DNA from: Agriotes lineatus
Taxonomy: Eukaryota > Arthropoda > Insecta > Coleoptera > Elateridae
Assembly (NCBI GenBank): GCA_940337035.1
Contig: CALNHX010003300.1
Coordinates: forward strand, 1 to 64,000
Length of the DNA stretch: 64,000 nucleotides
Reading direction: 5' to 3'
Below are positions 33,096 to 44,831 of the stretch, one piece after another. The position numbers were made by a program, and so were the translations under genes. The notes beneath the pieces were generated by a model. The model did not search any database. It had not been told where the DNA came from and was given only the letters and a program-made list of their open reading frames with translations. How positions within the stretch are numbered: the stretch's first letter is position 1; each line of letters begins with the position of its first letter.

Positions 33096-33858
33096 ATGTT
33101 CACGCGTGGAACAAATACAGTCAAAGATGCGAATGAAGAACTTAACAGCTTTATGCATAAATTTAACGAAGTGAACAACATCGTCAAAAAGCTTGCCTCG
33201 AGGAATAAGCATGCCCAACAAAACGAAGTGTTGGAAACAGACAGATACGTAAATGACAATATTTGTGAAGATACCGTCAAACAAAACTTAGAACCTGACA
33301 GAAAAGTCAAAGAGAATCAATCTGACAACACCGTGCCTCAAGGTAAGGAGCTTAATAGCAACATCATGTGCAGGATTTCAACAGAAACCTTTCCCGAGAG
33401 ACGATACCAAGATAACTTGGCAAGGAAAGAAAAAGTGGAGACGTTTGATCAGGCCACTAAAGCATTTCGAAAGGGCGAATATAAAGAAGCTTTAACATTG
33501 TATGATCAAGTAATATTACAGACTTAGTTGTAACTTGGTTTTGTTCATTTGAAAATGATCATTTTAGGCCACCGAACAAGTGAAAGACAATTGCATGTTA
33601 TACATCAATAGAGCCCTAACTTATATCAATCTCCAACAGTACGAACAAGCAATTGCAGACGCCGAAAATGCCTTGATATGGAACAAGAATTCGGTAAAGG
33701 CTCGGTGGCTACTAGCCAGAGCTTACTTTCTAAATGGGAGTAGAGGAGAATTTAAAAAAGCAGTGGAAGGGGTTAAAGGAAGTAATGGAACACAAACAAT
33801 GGTTAGCGATGGTAAGATGGTCAAATATCTTTGTAGAATACATTGTGCTGAAGAGTAG
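33096..33858 (+). CDS. TTC12-like TPR protein, N-terminal part
   Basis: Exon 1 33096-33509 ends CTTTATGATCAA-like (TATGATCAA|GTAATA); intron 33510-33567 (58 bp, GTAATA...TTTTAG); exon 2 starts GCCACCGAACAAGTG at 33568. Splicing in phase 0 gives ...KGEYKEALTLYDQ + ATEQVKDNCMLYINRALTY, a TPR pair with the same spacing as TTC12. The N-terminus (ELNSFMHKFNEVNNIVKKLA ... VLETDR) also matches the TTC12 pattern. TTC12 is a cytoplasmic factor for assembly of ciliary dynein arms. Exon 2 is open to 33858, but a donor GTAAG at 33812 suggests more exons, since the Armadillo-type C-terminal half of TTC12 is not found downstream in the window. Either the remaining exons lie beyond recognition or this is a truncated duplicate. 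Confidence 0.72.
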
Positions 33859-35307
33859 ATTTCATTTTGTTATTACGATCGAAACTGAAACAGTCCTTTA
33901 AGAGGCTTTATTCTTCTTCACATACATGTTATATCCAGTCGCCTAACACTGACAATTCCCATGTTAGGCGCCTTTTTTTTCAGTGTCTGGTGTTTATTTC
34001 TCTTAAGTTTAGATAACTTAACAATGTAATTATAAAAATCAGACAACAGCCTTTTTGAACCAGCACGAGCTGGCATCAAGTAACTTAAAGTGACGGTATC
34101 TCTCAAAAATAAAGAAGTATTAGACACAGTCTTTAGAATGTATAAAGCGATTTTTAACTATTCTCAAACAGAAGGTCACCAGTATAAAGGTCATCTCTAC
34201 TAATTAGGAAATATAGAAAATGTACGTTTTAAGGGAGCCCATTTAGTATTGGTTCATCGACTATCAGCCTTCGTTGAACTCGTTAAACCTTGTTGTAGTA
34301 TGCCATATCCTGGTCCCGGATCTTCTTCATTATCTTTCTCATATCCTCAATTCAAGATTGAAGAGACTGTCCATTCATGCTTTTCTGAAGGTTTCACTAA
34401 AATAGTAGCTTTCATCCATTCGTATTAATTGCCCGAACAATTTTACTCGTTTTCTCTGTATTCATGGGGAAACAACTCGTTCAATTTCTTCACTGCATAT
34501 ACATTATTTTGTAGATATCCTGACTACTCTTGGTGAATAAGCAATCTCTACAGAGTGTGATTTTTTCCCTGTTATCCTCCTTTATAGTTAAAATCAGAGA
34601 ACCCAAGGCACATTACTGTTGAACCATAATCTATCCAATTGCCTTTATATTGGTGTTCGTTGTGTATATGTTTCATCATACCGAATTTAGGGCTCAGTTT
34701 GTAATTTTGGGTGTTTTTCAATTGACTTTGTGGTGTTCCTTATCAAATAATACTTCAAATGAAGCATTCCAGTTGGTTGCAAATCAGGATATATTACTTG
34801 CATAAAGCTACTGGACAAGTCATATTAAGTAGGTATGCGTTCTTATGTCTTGGTTTTGAAGATCTGTGAAGGGAAGATATATTTCTGCATTTGCGCTATT
34901 GTCTACTATGATATATGTTGTAAAGTAGTAGTAGTTTACAGAAGATCTAGCCAACCTCACCTGCTCGTGGTCCACGCTACAAAAATGAACAAAGCTCTGG
35001 CGACCTAGTGTCGGGTGGTACAACCAGACCCCAATTGTTCCATGGTAAAACGACCCTCGACATTGGGCTAATCACTCGTGTGAGATAACCATATGATTCA
35101 GAGAAAAACAAATAGCATCACGCGAACAAAAGACAGGAGTGGAATTAGTGGAGGAGATGGTAAGGTACCAAGTGAAAATATTCGGATTATGGGAAATAAA
35201 GGGACAAAAGAACAAATATTGGAGAGATGATACAGATGATAAGCGAAGATCTGGTCAGACGAATTATGGAATGGAAGATTATCAGCTATAATTTACCAAA
35301 GGCAGTG
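33859..35307. other. No gene recognised
   Basis: No TTC12 C-terminal exon could be identified. On the minus strand 34240-34450 has a patch (NTEKTSKIVRAINTNG-like) that may be a very old LINE remnant; support is weak. Confidence 0.3.
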
Positions 35308-35399
35308 AAATAACAACCCGAAAGTGGGTTATCTAGAAATAACCCTCGGCTTCGCCTCGGGTTATCTCTTAAAGGTAACGCACTTGAGGGATATTATTT
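35308..35399. repeat. CpG-apex palindrome P4
   Basis: Arms AAATAACA...GTGGGTTATCT / AGATAACCC...TTATTT about 40 bp, apex CCCTCGGCTTCGCCTCGGG. Confidence 0.75.
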
Positions 35400-35500
35400 G
35401 TGAAAATTCGGGAAGATAAGTTCTTAAATAAATTAATAATTTTTACCTAAGCGAGAAGCCATTTTCTGACAAATTAATTTGACACTTCATTGTAATAATA

Positions 35501-35626
35501 TGTTGGTGGCACTGTAAGTCTACGTCAAATTCTAGGTTATCAGGTTAGGTTTTGCGTCAGTTTTGACACAGACTGACGCAAAACCTAACCTCCAATTTGA
35601 CTTAAATTTACAGTGCCACCAACTTG
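35501..35626. repeat. Layered palindrome L1
   Basis: Core arm TGTAAGTCTACGTCAAATTC then GGTTAGGTTTTGCGTCAGT and its inverse; outer layer TGTTGGTGGCAC / GTGCCACCAACTT. Related to L2 (37221), L3 (51242) and L4 (54882) through the core. Confidence 0.85.
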
Positions 35627-35819
35627 TCATAGGATACTATTGAATTTTAATTAAAGTACGTTTTTTTCCTATAAAAATTTTCAAGGTCAAAGAATTTAGG
35701 GTTTATGTTGGCATAACTTGGATTCCTTTAAAAATATATGTTGGCAAAATTTGTTTTAGTAACTTTATAGAACTAAAAATTGGTGGGAAATTTAAAATCT
35801 GGCATTAAAGTTCTATGTA

Positions 35820-36053
35820 CAGTCGTGTGCAAATAAATCTGGGACAGTGTTTTTTTCACATGCAGATTCAGTTAAGAATTGAAGAATATCTCCATGGATT
35901 TCCTGCTATCAGAAAGAGTTACATTAATCTTTAACAGGTACTGAAACCCGTAACTCTCTCTGATAAGAGGAAATCCATGGAAATATTCTTCAAATTCTTA
36001 ACTGAATCTGCATGTGAAAAAAAAACTGTCCCAGATTTATTTGCACACGACTG
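35820..36053. mobile_element. Palindromic Tc1/mariner-type MITE
   Basis: Arms CAGTCGTGTGCAAATAAATC ... about 105 bp each, flanked by TA at 35818-35819 and 36054-36055. Only ~25 bp separate the arms. It sits inside a wider inverted repeat (35655-35695 / 36305-36350, TTTTCAAGGTCAA). Confidence 0.85.
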
Positions 36054-36954
36054 TACATCAAAAGCTCTTGCTAATCTTTCGTAAACGTCTTCTTGTGGTG
36101 TGTTAAGATGGAGATCCAACAGTTCCTCTGCACACTTAACTACATTTAATTTTAAAAGATTCCGTGTTTTACGCGTATTCAGTTTCAAAAAAGAAAAACT
36201 GACAATTTAATTTTAAATGTCAAAGTGACAAAAGTCGTTGACAGAAAAACCTGACGAAAATAAATTTTCTAATAATTTAAAAAAAGCAGTTTTGCCAATT
36301 TTATCTTGACCTTGAAAATTTTTATAGGAAAAAAACGTACTATAGGTAGTTTCTGGTGATTGAAAATCACCCTAGGGTCCTTTTCACTTCAAGTGTGATC
36401 TGATTTGTCAAACTGACTCACGTGATTAATAATAATCAAATTAAATTGGTATGCAATATATGTAAGAACTTATCACTTAAAGAATAATGACATTAGATAA
36501 TAACCTAAGAGAGAATTATATTTATGCAGGGCTACACAGTAACAAAAATTATAATATATTAAACAATGAGCTGTTCTATTCAAACTTACAACAAAGATTA
36601 GATAAGGTTAGGGATAGAAGCAAGTACACATGCATATGCTGGAATAGAAAGAAATCGAAAGCAGAGAAGGGAGATGCTAAAAGTACAATATACTACTTTA
36701 CATAGGTTTTCGAACCCCCTAAAGAGCTGAATACACGAATAACATAGAACTAAGATTGCAACAATATGTAATACAAGAACAGCACCTAGGTCTAAAATTG
36801 GATGATAGAAGGATGGACAAGACTAAAAGAAACGATCATCGAAGCCGCAACGTCAACTTGTAAGCAAAATGATCGCTAATTCGAAACGAACAAAATGGTG
36901 AAATGATATTACAGAAAATTATCGATAAGAATACAGCATGGATATTACTCTACA

Positions 36955-37066
36955 AGTTGAGAAAAGTGATGTTTTTCTGAATAAGTATGGTGTGTTTGAG
37001 TACGAGCGTTAGCGAGTACTTAAACGGCCATACGAGTTCAGAAAAACCACTTTTCTAACGTGTTGA
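36955..37066. repeat. CpG-apex palindrome P5
   Basis: Arms GAAAAGTGATGTTTTTCTGA / TCAGAAAAACCACTTTTCT, apex GTACGAGCGTTAGCGAGTAC; the right outer end continues to GACTATACTGTTTTATC. Confidence 0.85.
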
Positions 37067-37220
37067 CTATACTGTTTTATCGCGTTTCATAAGGAATGTA
37101 AAATATTAAATTTTTACATACAAGTGACACTAACTGTCAAAACATAACCAAGATGAGCATAACTCATTCGTATGTACTAAAGCACAATAAGCAGCACCAG
37201 TTGATGTTATGCGTTTGACA

Positions 37221-37381
37221 GTACTGAAGTGTGATGTTGGTGACACGGTAAGTCTATGTCAAATTCGAGGTTAGCAGGTTAGGTTTTGCGTCAATCTATG
37301 TCAAAACTGACGCAAAACCTAACCTACAAACCTCGAATTTGACATAGACTTACAGTGTCACCAACATCACACTTCAGTATT
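37221..37381. repeat. Layered palindrome L2
   Basis: Near-perfect arms of ~75 bp: outer layer TACTGAAGTGTGATGTTGGT and GACAC, then the shared core GTAAGTCTATGTCAAATTC, AGGTTAGGTTTTGCGTCA. Confidence 0.9.
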
Positions 37382-37509
37382 GCCAAATGTAAAACGAAGC
37401 GCCGTTGCTAGGGATAAAAGTGTTGCTAATGATAAAAGTACCACATTTATTATCGATTTTGAATGAAGAAATGTAGTACATCTCCAAATGAAATGCGATA
37501 AAAGGTATT

Positions 37510-37697
37510 GGGCCGGTTGCAGAAAGGAATATTAAGTCTCGTGTTAGCTAACATCGCGTCAAAGTGAACAAAATCGCATCAAATTTTGTTTATTAATGTA
37601 TTAGTTACCATAAAGATTTGAGATTTGATGCGATTTTGTTCACTTTGACGCGATGTTAGCTAACACGAGACTTAACATTGCTTTCTGCAACCGGCCC
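37510..37697. mobile_element. Palindromic MITE, GGGCCGGTTGCA ends
   Basis: Arms GGGCCGGTTGCAGAAAG ... AACATCGCGTCAAAGTGAAC of ~80 bp are near-perfect inverses; ATT flanks both sides (37507-37509, 37698-37700), a possible 3-bp duplication of Harbinger type. Confidence 0.8.
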
Positions 37698-38023
37698 ATT
37701 TACTCACAAAAAGGGAATATGCTAAGCCTGTTAAACAACAGTGTATCTGAAAAATACATGAAACAAAAGAGACGACAGTTAACAGAGCAAATAAAGACAC
37801 TTGGGAAGAATTTGGAAGAAAGATACAGCAAACATTTAGAGACCATAAAAATAATAAGAAACATTTTTGACTATCGAATGTCTAGTTTGAGGGGTAAATA
37901 GGGTAAACGGTTATGGAGAATTAAAAATGATAAAGGAGCAGAGCTGCATAAAATATTAGATACGTGGAAGACCAACTACGGCAAGAAATTGCAGAAAGTA
38001 AGAAGTAGAAAACCGTTCATTTT

Positions 38024-38670
38024 ACAAAAAAAATATTCAAATAAAGGTTGTTAAGCATGTAATTAATTATCTACTTTTGCCATTTCCATTTTTTGTTGGA
38101 CCAACGGTGGAGATACAAAATGGAACGGAACTATTTAATGCCCTATCATCAACGACTGATTTTGTTATTTGTTCAAACCGACTGCAGCCATTAAATATAA
38201 TGAAGAACCAAATGTGTATCATTACTACTAATATTATTAAATAAACTGTTTAAAAAGTATTTCGATTTAAAAAACAACGATGGGTTTCTCTGCACTAAAG
38301 TTCATTTTTATCTCCCATGTAGTTTATTTGTCTCGGTTCTATGGGCCTAATTTCCACATTCGTGATAACAAGTTGAATTTCAATGTCTAAGTCCCCAATT
38401 ACTATTTTTTCTTCAAACAACACTTCAAAGTGTTCCTATTTAAAAAATTTAAACACCCATAGTCACTCTCTTTAGATAGGTACCTATTTTAACTCGGACC
38501 GAATTAGCTATAAGCATGCCAGATCCAAGTTGATGACTTACATGATATCCGTATGGGGCAATAAATAATACCATTTTGTGCTTCAATGGTTGGTCCAACA
38601 AAAAAGTGGCAATAATGAAAGTTTTAGATAATTACATGATTAGAAATTTTTATTTGAACGTTTTTTTGTT
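38024..38670. mobile_element. Non-autonomous element with ~70-bp inverted repeats
   Basis: Left end ACAAAAAAAATATTCAAATA and inner TTTTTTGTTGGACCAAC are inverted at the right end (GTTGGTCCAACAAAAAAGTG ... TATTTGAACGTTTTTTTGT). No open frame inside; superfamily not assigned. Confidence 0.7.
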
Positions 38671-39205
38671 GAGAGGACGGTTTACAAAAACGTAAAAAAC
38701 TAACTTGAGCCTGCATTTTTCAAAATGGCGACTTCACTAAAATTTTTGTTTTTGGGGAATCTATAGGATATTAATCAGAAAGCTGAAAAAAACATGCTTT
38801 TCTTTGAAAGAACTTTATTTGAAACGTATAACGATTCGTCTATATGTTGAGGTAAAACTCCTAGAACAAAAGTCAGCGTACAGAAAAAATAGACACCATA
38901 TTACATATGCGCTAAGAATAGCAATAGGAAGAACATCGAAGAGTATTGAGCCTAGCATTCATAGTCCCCCAGGTAGCATTCGAAACAAGTACCAGAATCC
39001 AGACTTTGCACAGCAATGGAGACAGCGAGTATGCGAAAAAAATTAAGAGAAGCCACAACAAGGCTGTATGATATAACAAAGGGAATAGTAACAGTACAGA
39101 AACATAGATAATGGTCTGAATACAAAACTGAGAAACTGGAACTGTTACCAAAAACAGCAAAGTAATAAAATAAGTAAAAACGTAGAAGAAGAAAATATAA
39201 ACATA

Positions 39206-39912
39206 CGGGGAGCGTTCAAATATGAATTATAATTTGAATTGCACGCCAAAAGACAAAAACATTCACAGAAGTTGTATACATTAATTAATGCTCTGGAACA
39301 AGTTCTAACTTCATTCAGTCATTATTAATACATTTATTATCAACGAAGATATCAAACCATAAGAAATTGGGTGAGAGTTAAAAGCGTTTACAAAAGGAGT
39401 AAAGCAGAAGAGAATGCTGAGCGAGTAAAATGCACTTATTTGAAACGATCCTCGAATTACAGTGAAGGATATTCCTTCTGCATTAAATATCAGTATGGGT
39501 AACTTGGAAAAAACGCGAGTTCTCTGTCTGTATCTTACAAGATAATGCTTGATCCCATTTCGCTATTGACAAGCTGACTATGATTCAAAAATTGAAATGG
39601 ACCATGCTGCCCCATTTACCATACATTTTGGACCTTGTTGCATCAGGTTTTTATTTGTTTGGACCCTTAAAAAGAGTATCTAGGAGAAAAATACCTCGTT
39701 GCAATGAAGAAGTCATCGAAATTGTTCGGGAATGGGTGTGACAGCAGCCAAAAGAATTTTTTTCTCGTGGAATACAAAAACTTCCGGAAATATAGCACAA
39801 GTTTATTAAAAAAGAGGGAGACTGAGTAGAAAAATGACATGATATACATTAGAGTATCTGTGTTTGTTTTTGAATAAATATTAAATTATAATTTATTTAT
39901 GAACACTCTTCG
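39206..39912 (+). mobile_element. Internally deleted mariner-like element (707 bp)
   Basis: Terminal repeats CGGGGAGCGTTCAAATATGA / inverse CGAAGAGTGTTCATAAATAA over ~28 bp, TA duplicated at 39204-39205 and 39913-39914. Inside is the 3' third of a transposase gene. Confidence 0.82.
39535..39837 (+). pseudogene. Mariner transposase C-terminus, inactive
   Basis: Reads LQDNA, a stop, SHFAIDKL ... LPYILDLVASGFYLFGPLKR ... QQPKEFFSRGIQKLPE and a final E-G-D-stop-V-E-K. The second catalytic Asp (in Q-D-N) and the third position are 34 residues apart, as in DD34D mariners, but the third Asp is Gly (S-G-F-Y for S-D-F-Y). Stops at four or more codons confirm it is dead. Confidence 0.85.
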
Positions 39913-40480
39913 TAAGATGCAAGTAAAATCAGTTAGAAAAGACAGAAAACTATGAGTGCTTGGGAGTTATCATAAATCAAGATGGAACAGTAGATGAGGA
40001 AATAAGGAACCGCGTAGCCAAGGCATTTTGACCTACAGTATACTATCAGATAAATACAAAAGAACTGAGCAAGGAAACCAAACTTCACTTATGCAAATCG
40101 TGGCAGAAAATTGGCCACTCCAAGGTAAACACAAAAGTAAAGTACCGGAAGCGGAAATGAAATACGCCGAGTGGTGGGAACAAAAAAAAACAGATTGAGT
40201 TAGAAATACAGCAATAAGGGAGGAATTGCATACAGAAGCAGTTGTTGAGACAGTGCAAAAACGATAGTTAATATGTATGGATACGTGATACTCATGAAAG
40301 GAATCCTCTCTTCGAGAAGAGAAGAGTATTCGCACAAGAAGAGAGGGGAAGGAGGCCAAGCTAGTTCAAGACTTACATGAATGGATACGATCAAGAGGGA
40401 AGTTGAGAAGAGAGGAAAGATACCGTAGAATGAGGTGAAGTTGACCGCTGGGGTGGAGTTGATCAAAATTATAAAAAGGT

Positions 40481-42135
40481 TTGTAATTTGATTTTGCAGA
40501 GTTGAAGAATATTTTAAAAGTTTTGTAAATATTATATGCTCCTACATATTTGGGATAAGCTGGGGAATAATTAAAACTGTTTCATTAAGTCACCCATATT
40601 TAAATGAAAAAATATTGAATGCCAATACTACCAACTATTCTTGACTGTCAAACTTTCCTGTCTTTGTTGTTACCATTACGCAATTTTATGGTATATTAGG
40701 TATGGAGAACGGCAAAGAATTTTTACCGTTCGAAGACAATTATTTGGATGAGGGGAGAAGCGACGACTCCAATTACTGTCTGAGAACGGCAACCCTTAAC
40801 GTTCGACGTGTTTATAAATTTTTTTGCACGATCGGAATTGAAATTATACAAAAAATATAAATTATTTACTGAGAAATTAAAACGAGCGAAATACATCGAA
40901 ATGATCGAAGTGGCACACATCGCTAGTGTAACACGGCCTTTTGCCTAGCCCTACACCTACTGAATTATTACGTTACAATGCCCTGGTTCGCTAGCTTACC
41001 CAGTCGGTGAGCTATGAGGCTCTATTCACACCGTCAGTGCAGCTAAGGGTCACTAATATTGTTGAACTCAGCTCGTTGACACCTGAAATGTTGTACTTAC
41101 AAATGCAAACTCCAATGGTAATAAAAACCCAACAGTTTACATGAATACATACAATCTGTAAGAAAATGATAAAAACACAAATACATGCAAGCAAATACAT
41201 AACACAATTGGGCATTGCGCATGGGAAATATATATTAATTAAATGCTTAAAGTTCAGTTAATTGTGCGAATACAAAGTTCACAAACGCGAGGTATGAAAT
41301 AGTTACGCACATCAATAAGTTGAACCCGAAGTTATCGTTTCTTTATAGCGCCTCGATGGACGGAAACTCAATCCGCCGAGTTCGCATATGACGTGCTGCT
41401 AGTGGAATGATCTCCGGTACTTTCGCGTTATAGGGTAGTGAGCCCCTTTCTCATAATTGCGCAATGGTTCGTTAAAACAATTATTACCAATGTTGTAATT
41501 GTTTTATGACCTCGTAGCGCGGTTTCAAGCAGGACTAACCTGGTCACACTTGATCCAACAAGGGTGCTCGGGAACCGCCGGACACGATGTGTGAAATCGC
41601 TGCTTCCCAGTGCTGTCGACTTGTACACGGCTGGCGCACCTCCAAGGAGCTAATTCACTTTTGTAGCTGTCCCTAGATTAAAGGTGCACATACACAGGGT
41701 TGAGCACACGCAATGCTATAAAATTGTGTTTCTCTTGCAGTAGCTAAGATAAAAGAGTACATCAAAAACAAAATGTTATACAAAGATAAGGCTAGCGTTT
41801 GCTTTGAATTATAACTTGATACTGTAACTGTTGAACCCCACAGGGTGTTATAAATTTTATGGAAAAACACGTTATAATTGTTACACCCGGTATTTATAAA
41901 AAAATAAGTTTCTATGCGAATATAGTAGTACACTAACTTTCTGAAAGAGACAACTTGTCATTCAAAAAAAGAATCATCCAAATCGGAAAGGTGGTTTCGA
42001 CAAAAATTAACTTGAAACTTTTGCTTACTTTTTGGTGGTGCGTTAATTTATTGGAGAAGTGTATATAAACGGGGCTGCGCGCGCTATTGCGCGGTCTATC
42101 CTAATCAATTTACCACCATTTTTAGACCTATTACG
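40481..42135. other. No gene recognised
   Basis: Mixed AT-rich and CpG-bearing sequence. 41330-41660 is CpG-richer. Short open frames show no family resemblance. Confidence 0.35.
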
Positions 42136-42179
42136 TTGGGCCATTCCGTTCTGTTACACAATCCGCCCCTGCCTCCCTC

Positions 42180-42635
42180 TGCCGTCCACCTGATCAATGA
42201 AGGAGGTCCTCGGGACTCCGCTCCTCTCCAAGGAAGCCCTCGGGGCTTCACCCCTTTCCAAGGGGCCCCCCGGGCTCAGCCCCTCTCCAAGGGGGCCCTC
42301 GGGGCTCTTTTCCTCTCCAAGAGGGGTCTCGAGGCTCCGCCCCTCTCCAAGGGGGCCCTCGGGGATCCACCCCTTTTCAAGAAAGCCCTTGGGGCTCCTC
42401 CCCTCTTCAAGGGGTCCCTCGGGGCTTCGCCTCTCTCCGAGAGGGCCCTCAGGGCTCCGCCCTTCTCCCAGGAAGCCCTTGAGGCTCCGCCCCTCTCTAA
42501 GGGGCGCTCGGGGCTCCGCTCCTCTCTGAGGAGTCCTCGAGGCTACGCCCCTCTCCAAGGGGGCCCTCGGGGCTCAGCCCCTCTTTAAGGGGCGCTCGGG
42601 GCTTTGCTCCTCTCCGAGGGGTCCTCGGGTCTACT
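42180..42635. repeat. GC-rich minisatellite, 30-bp unit, about 15 copies
   Basis: Unit close to CTCGGGGCTCCGCCCCTCTC plus CAAGGGGGCC. It stands out sharply in an AT-rich genome. Each unit can fold (CCCCTCTCC/GGGGGCC, CTCGGGGCT). As the period is a multiple of three, several frames on both strands stay open (up to 150 codons, repeating A-P-P-L-S-K-G-A-L-G). No sign that any is translated: no other conserved coding sequence flanks it. Confidence 0.9.
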
Positions 42636-42639
42636 CCCC

Positions 42640-43465
42640 GATCGCGAAATCGAGGCGATGGCGAATTGCATGCATGGATCGTTCTCCTTTATTATATTGA
42701 TATTTTTAATTTACGGTTATACTCTAACCTTACTTATCTTAACAAGTTTTAGGATTTCAAATAGGTTAAGATCAGTTAAGTTCAAACCCGTTCAGATCAC
42801 TTACAAAACTAAAATTACTGTAATAACACGCAATTCACTTACTTCCCTTGGGGAGTAGGTACTTACTTCCCTAATGTCATGACAACCAGTAAACAAACAG
42901 TAAAATCAAATTACCTACCTTCAATGGATATGTCAAAGTAAGTGGAACTTACTAGATGGGCATGGAGAAAAAAAAGTAATGTCTACCTCCAAAAAAATTC
43001 CAAGAAATTATGTTGTTGTGTTGGTTACGGCTCGTGAACTAATTTTTCTATTGGTCATTAATGATTGTCCTGTGACATGCGACTTTCGGTAAAACTACAG
43101 TTTAGGACCTTCATTTACGCATGCGTGGGAATTTCTTGAAGGGGAGGGGCGTTGGCTAGTTGCTAATCTTGTGTTTCGTAAAATTTTGCAAAATGGCTGG
43201 TCTAGGTACTATTGCACAAGCAACAATTGTAAATGTTAATTAAATAATTAACATTGGAGGCATTCACGTTTAACTCAATTTTAGACTGTATAAAGTGGCC
43301 TGCAAAGCTTCGCCTTACTCGAAATAATTGTAAGTGCTTTGTGTGCCATCTCCTCATGACTCATGACGATTGTGAAGAGCGTCCAATGCTAGTTTTTTTA
43401 CAGAATTGGTAATTGAGTACTTTACTTTTTAATGTTACTACATGTTTTTCAATTTTGTTTGAATG
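42640..43465. other. Spacer; nothing recognised
   Basis: No gene, RNA or repeat end identified. Confidence 0.35.
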
Positions 43466-43469
43466 TCTT

Positions 43470-43793
43470 TCTAGATTTATTTTACCTGGATCTGTTATTG
43501 TGTCTGATTCATTGAGGGCATATAATGGCATAGACTAAATAGATGGAGGCGTCGTAGTCTACCAACACAGCTTCGTAAATTCTGACGACCCAAATGTGTA
43601 CCTACACTTAAATGTGGAAAACACGTGGATGCGTGCTAAAGGAAAACTCCGTCGACAATTCGGGACGTTCGAAGCCTTCTTTGAATCATATTTATGCCAA
43701 TTTATTTGGAGAAATCAAAATAAGGGCAAACATATTTTGTCCGAATTTTTAATTTGTGTTGCCTGTAGCATCATTATTATATTTTTTCTATAG
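43470..43793 (+). pseudogene. Merlin (IS1016/ISXO2-like) transposase C-terminal fragment
   Basis: One frame reads ILPGSVIVSDSLRAYNGID, a stop, then IDGGVVVYQHSFVNSDDPN, VENTWMRAKGKLRRQFGT and SYLCQFIWRNQNKG, with F-L-I-C-V-A at the end. V-x-S-D-x-x-R-A-Y carries a catalytic Asp, and H-x-x-V-N...E-N-T-W...K-G-K...Y-L-x-x-F-x-W-R matches the ISXO2-like transposase domain used by Merlin elements (E of E-N-T-W being the last acid of the triad). There is a single in-frame stop and the N-terminal half is missing or lies in an unseen exon: TTTCTAG before the fragment could be a splice acceptor. No Merlin terminal repeats were found. Confidence 0.75.
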
Positions 43794-43888
43794 CACATGT
43801 TAAAGTGTGCTTTTATCAACTCAAAACAAAAGGTCAAGTTTTACTTTAACAGCAAGGGTAGATAAAGTAGCACTTTAACATCAAGGAT

Positions 43889-44035
43889 AGATAATAGTTA
43901 TTTATTATACAAGCGCTTAAAATGAATGTTTAATGAGCTGTCAGTTTAACTGCGCGAGCGACAAAGGAGCGAGCGCGTTAATGACTGCGAATCAAACATT
44001 CATTTTAATCGAGAGTGTAATACAACATTTTATTC
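43889..44035. repeat. CpG-apex palindrome P6
   Basis: Ends GATAATAGTTATTTATTATA / GTAATACAACATTTTATTC, arms AAAATGAATGTTTAATGAGC, apex GCGCGAGCGAC...GAGCGAGCGCG. Confidence 0.85.
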
Positions 44036-44191
44036 AATTTTGCCATATAAACCCTTCAATATTGAAAATAAAATTACGGAATTAAGTCATCAAATACATT
44101 TGCGAATTTTATGATTATCACGACTCCTGTGCCGTGACGTTGACAACAACGAAGTTTTTTATAAACAAATTGAAAACAAAACTATTTTACC

Positions 44192-44831
44192 GTGTGTCGA
44201 AGTGTTTTCTGCAAAGAAGTGACTTATGATGTTTTTTATGGTCCGAGAGAGGCTTTGGGTAATGACGATGGTATAATGGAACAACTGCTTCCTCGAAAAT
44301 CGAAGGGTTTGTACAAGAAAGTGTACCAAAAATTTTGCGACTGGCGAGTGAAAAAAACGCAGATGGAGTTACGGAAAGGGTGTTACTAAATTATATTTTG
44401 GAGCAATCTAAGACAATCAAACCATCGTCGGTATGGAGTTATTGCTCTATGCTAAAAGCCTGCCTGACGGCATTCGAGAATATTGACATTGGAAGGTGAG
44501 TGGGAATATTGTGTATACAATCGACATAGTAATTGTATCTATTTTTAATGTAGGTTTCCGAAAGTGAAAGCCCTCCTAAAGCAAAACGCAAAAGGCTTTA
44601 AGCCCAATAAGTCGAAAGTTCTTAGCCGCGACGAAATTTTGAGGTTCATTCGTACTTCACTGGACGAGAAGTATTTACTTGCAAAGGTTAGCATTATTGA
44701 TCCATTTGTTTCCTTTTAATTGTAAAATTACATTGCAGACTATACTTATTATGGGTATTGCTAGCGGTTGTCGCATTGGAGAACTGGTTAAAATGAAAAT
44801 TGACGACGTGGACGTCGTTTTGTTAATTTAG
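44192..44831 (+). pseudogene. Crypton-type tyrosine recombinase, truncated, with introns
   Basis: Three exons: about 44192-44495, 44554-44686 and 44739-44831, with introns GTGAGT...TAG and GTTAGC...GCAG. Joined, they give an N-terminal SAM-like core-binding domain (LLPRKSKGLYKKVYQKFCDW ... IKPSSVWSYCSMLKACL) and the start of the catalytic domain (KVLSRDEILRFIRTSLDEKY, ILIMGIASGCRIGELVKMKI), where R in G-C-R-I-G-E-L is the first catalytic Arg of tyrosine recombinases. The rest (second box and catalytic Tyr) is missing: coding stops at TAG 44829-44831. In exon 1 a run of seven A (44351-44357) causes a frameshift; one more A would restore the frame. The layout matches insect Crypton-derived proteins. 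The start codon is unclear. Confidence 0.78.

Larger units (their letters stand above)
36500..40480 (+). pseudogene. Decayed LINE with several insertions
   Basis: Scattered plus-strand pieces occur in LINE order. At 36810-36860, LKETIIEAATSTCKQ. At 37780-38010, WEEFGRKIQQTFRDHKNNKK and later a W-K-T-N-Y piece, as in the linker before the reverse transcriptase. At 39935-40020, ENYECLGVIINQDGTVDEE-like and IRNRVAKA; at 40060-40130, ELSKETKLHL; at 40190-40260, VRNTAIREELHTEAVVETV; at 40330-40460, residues of the EEGRR... C-terminal segment. The core reverse transcriptase is missing or too decayed to read. A palindrome, three miniature elements and a mariner relic interrupt it. Confidence 0.6.

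Noticed and set aside
42136..42588. 150-codon repetitive open frame (A-P-P-L-S-K-G-A-L-G type)
   Set aside because: It coincides with the 30-bp minisatellite, which keeps several frames open on both strands; no conserved flanking coding sequence.
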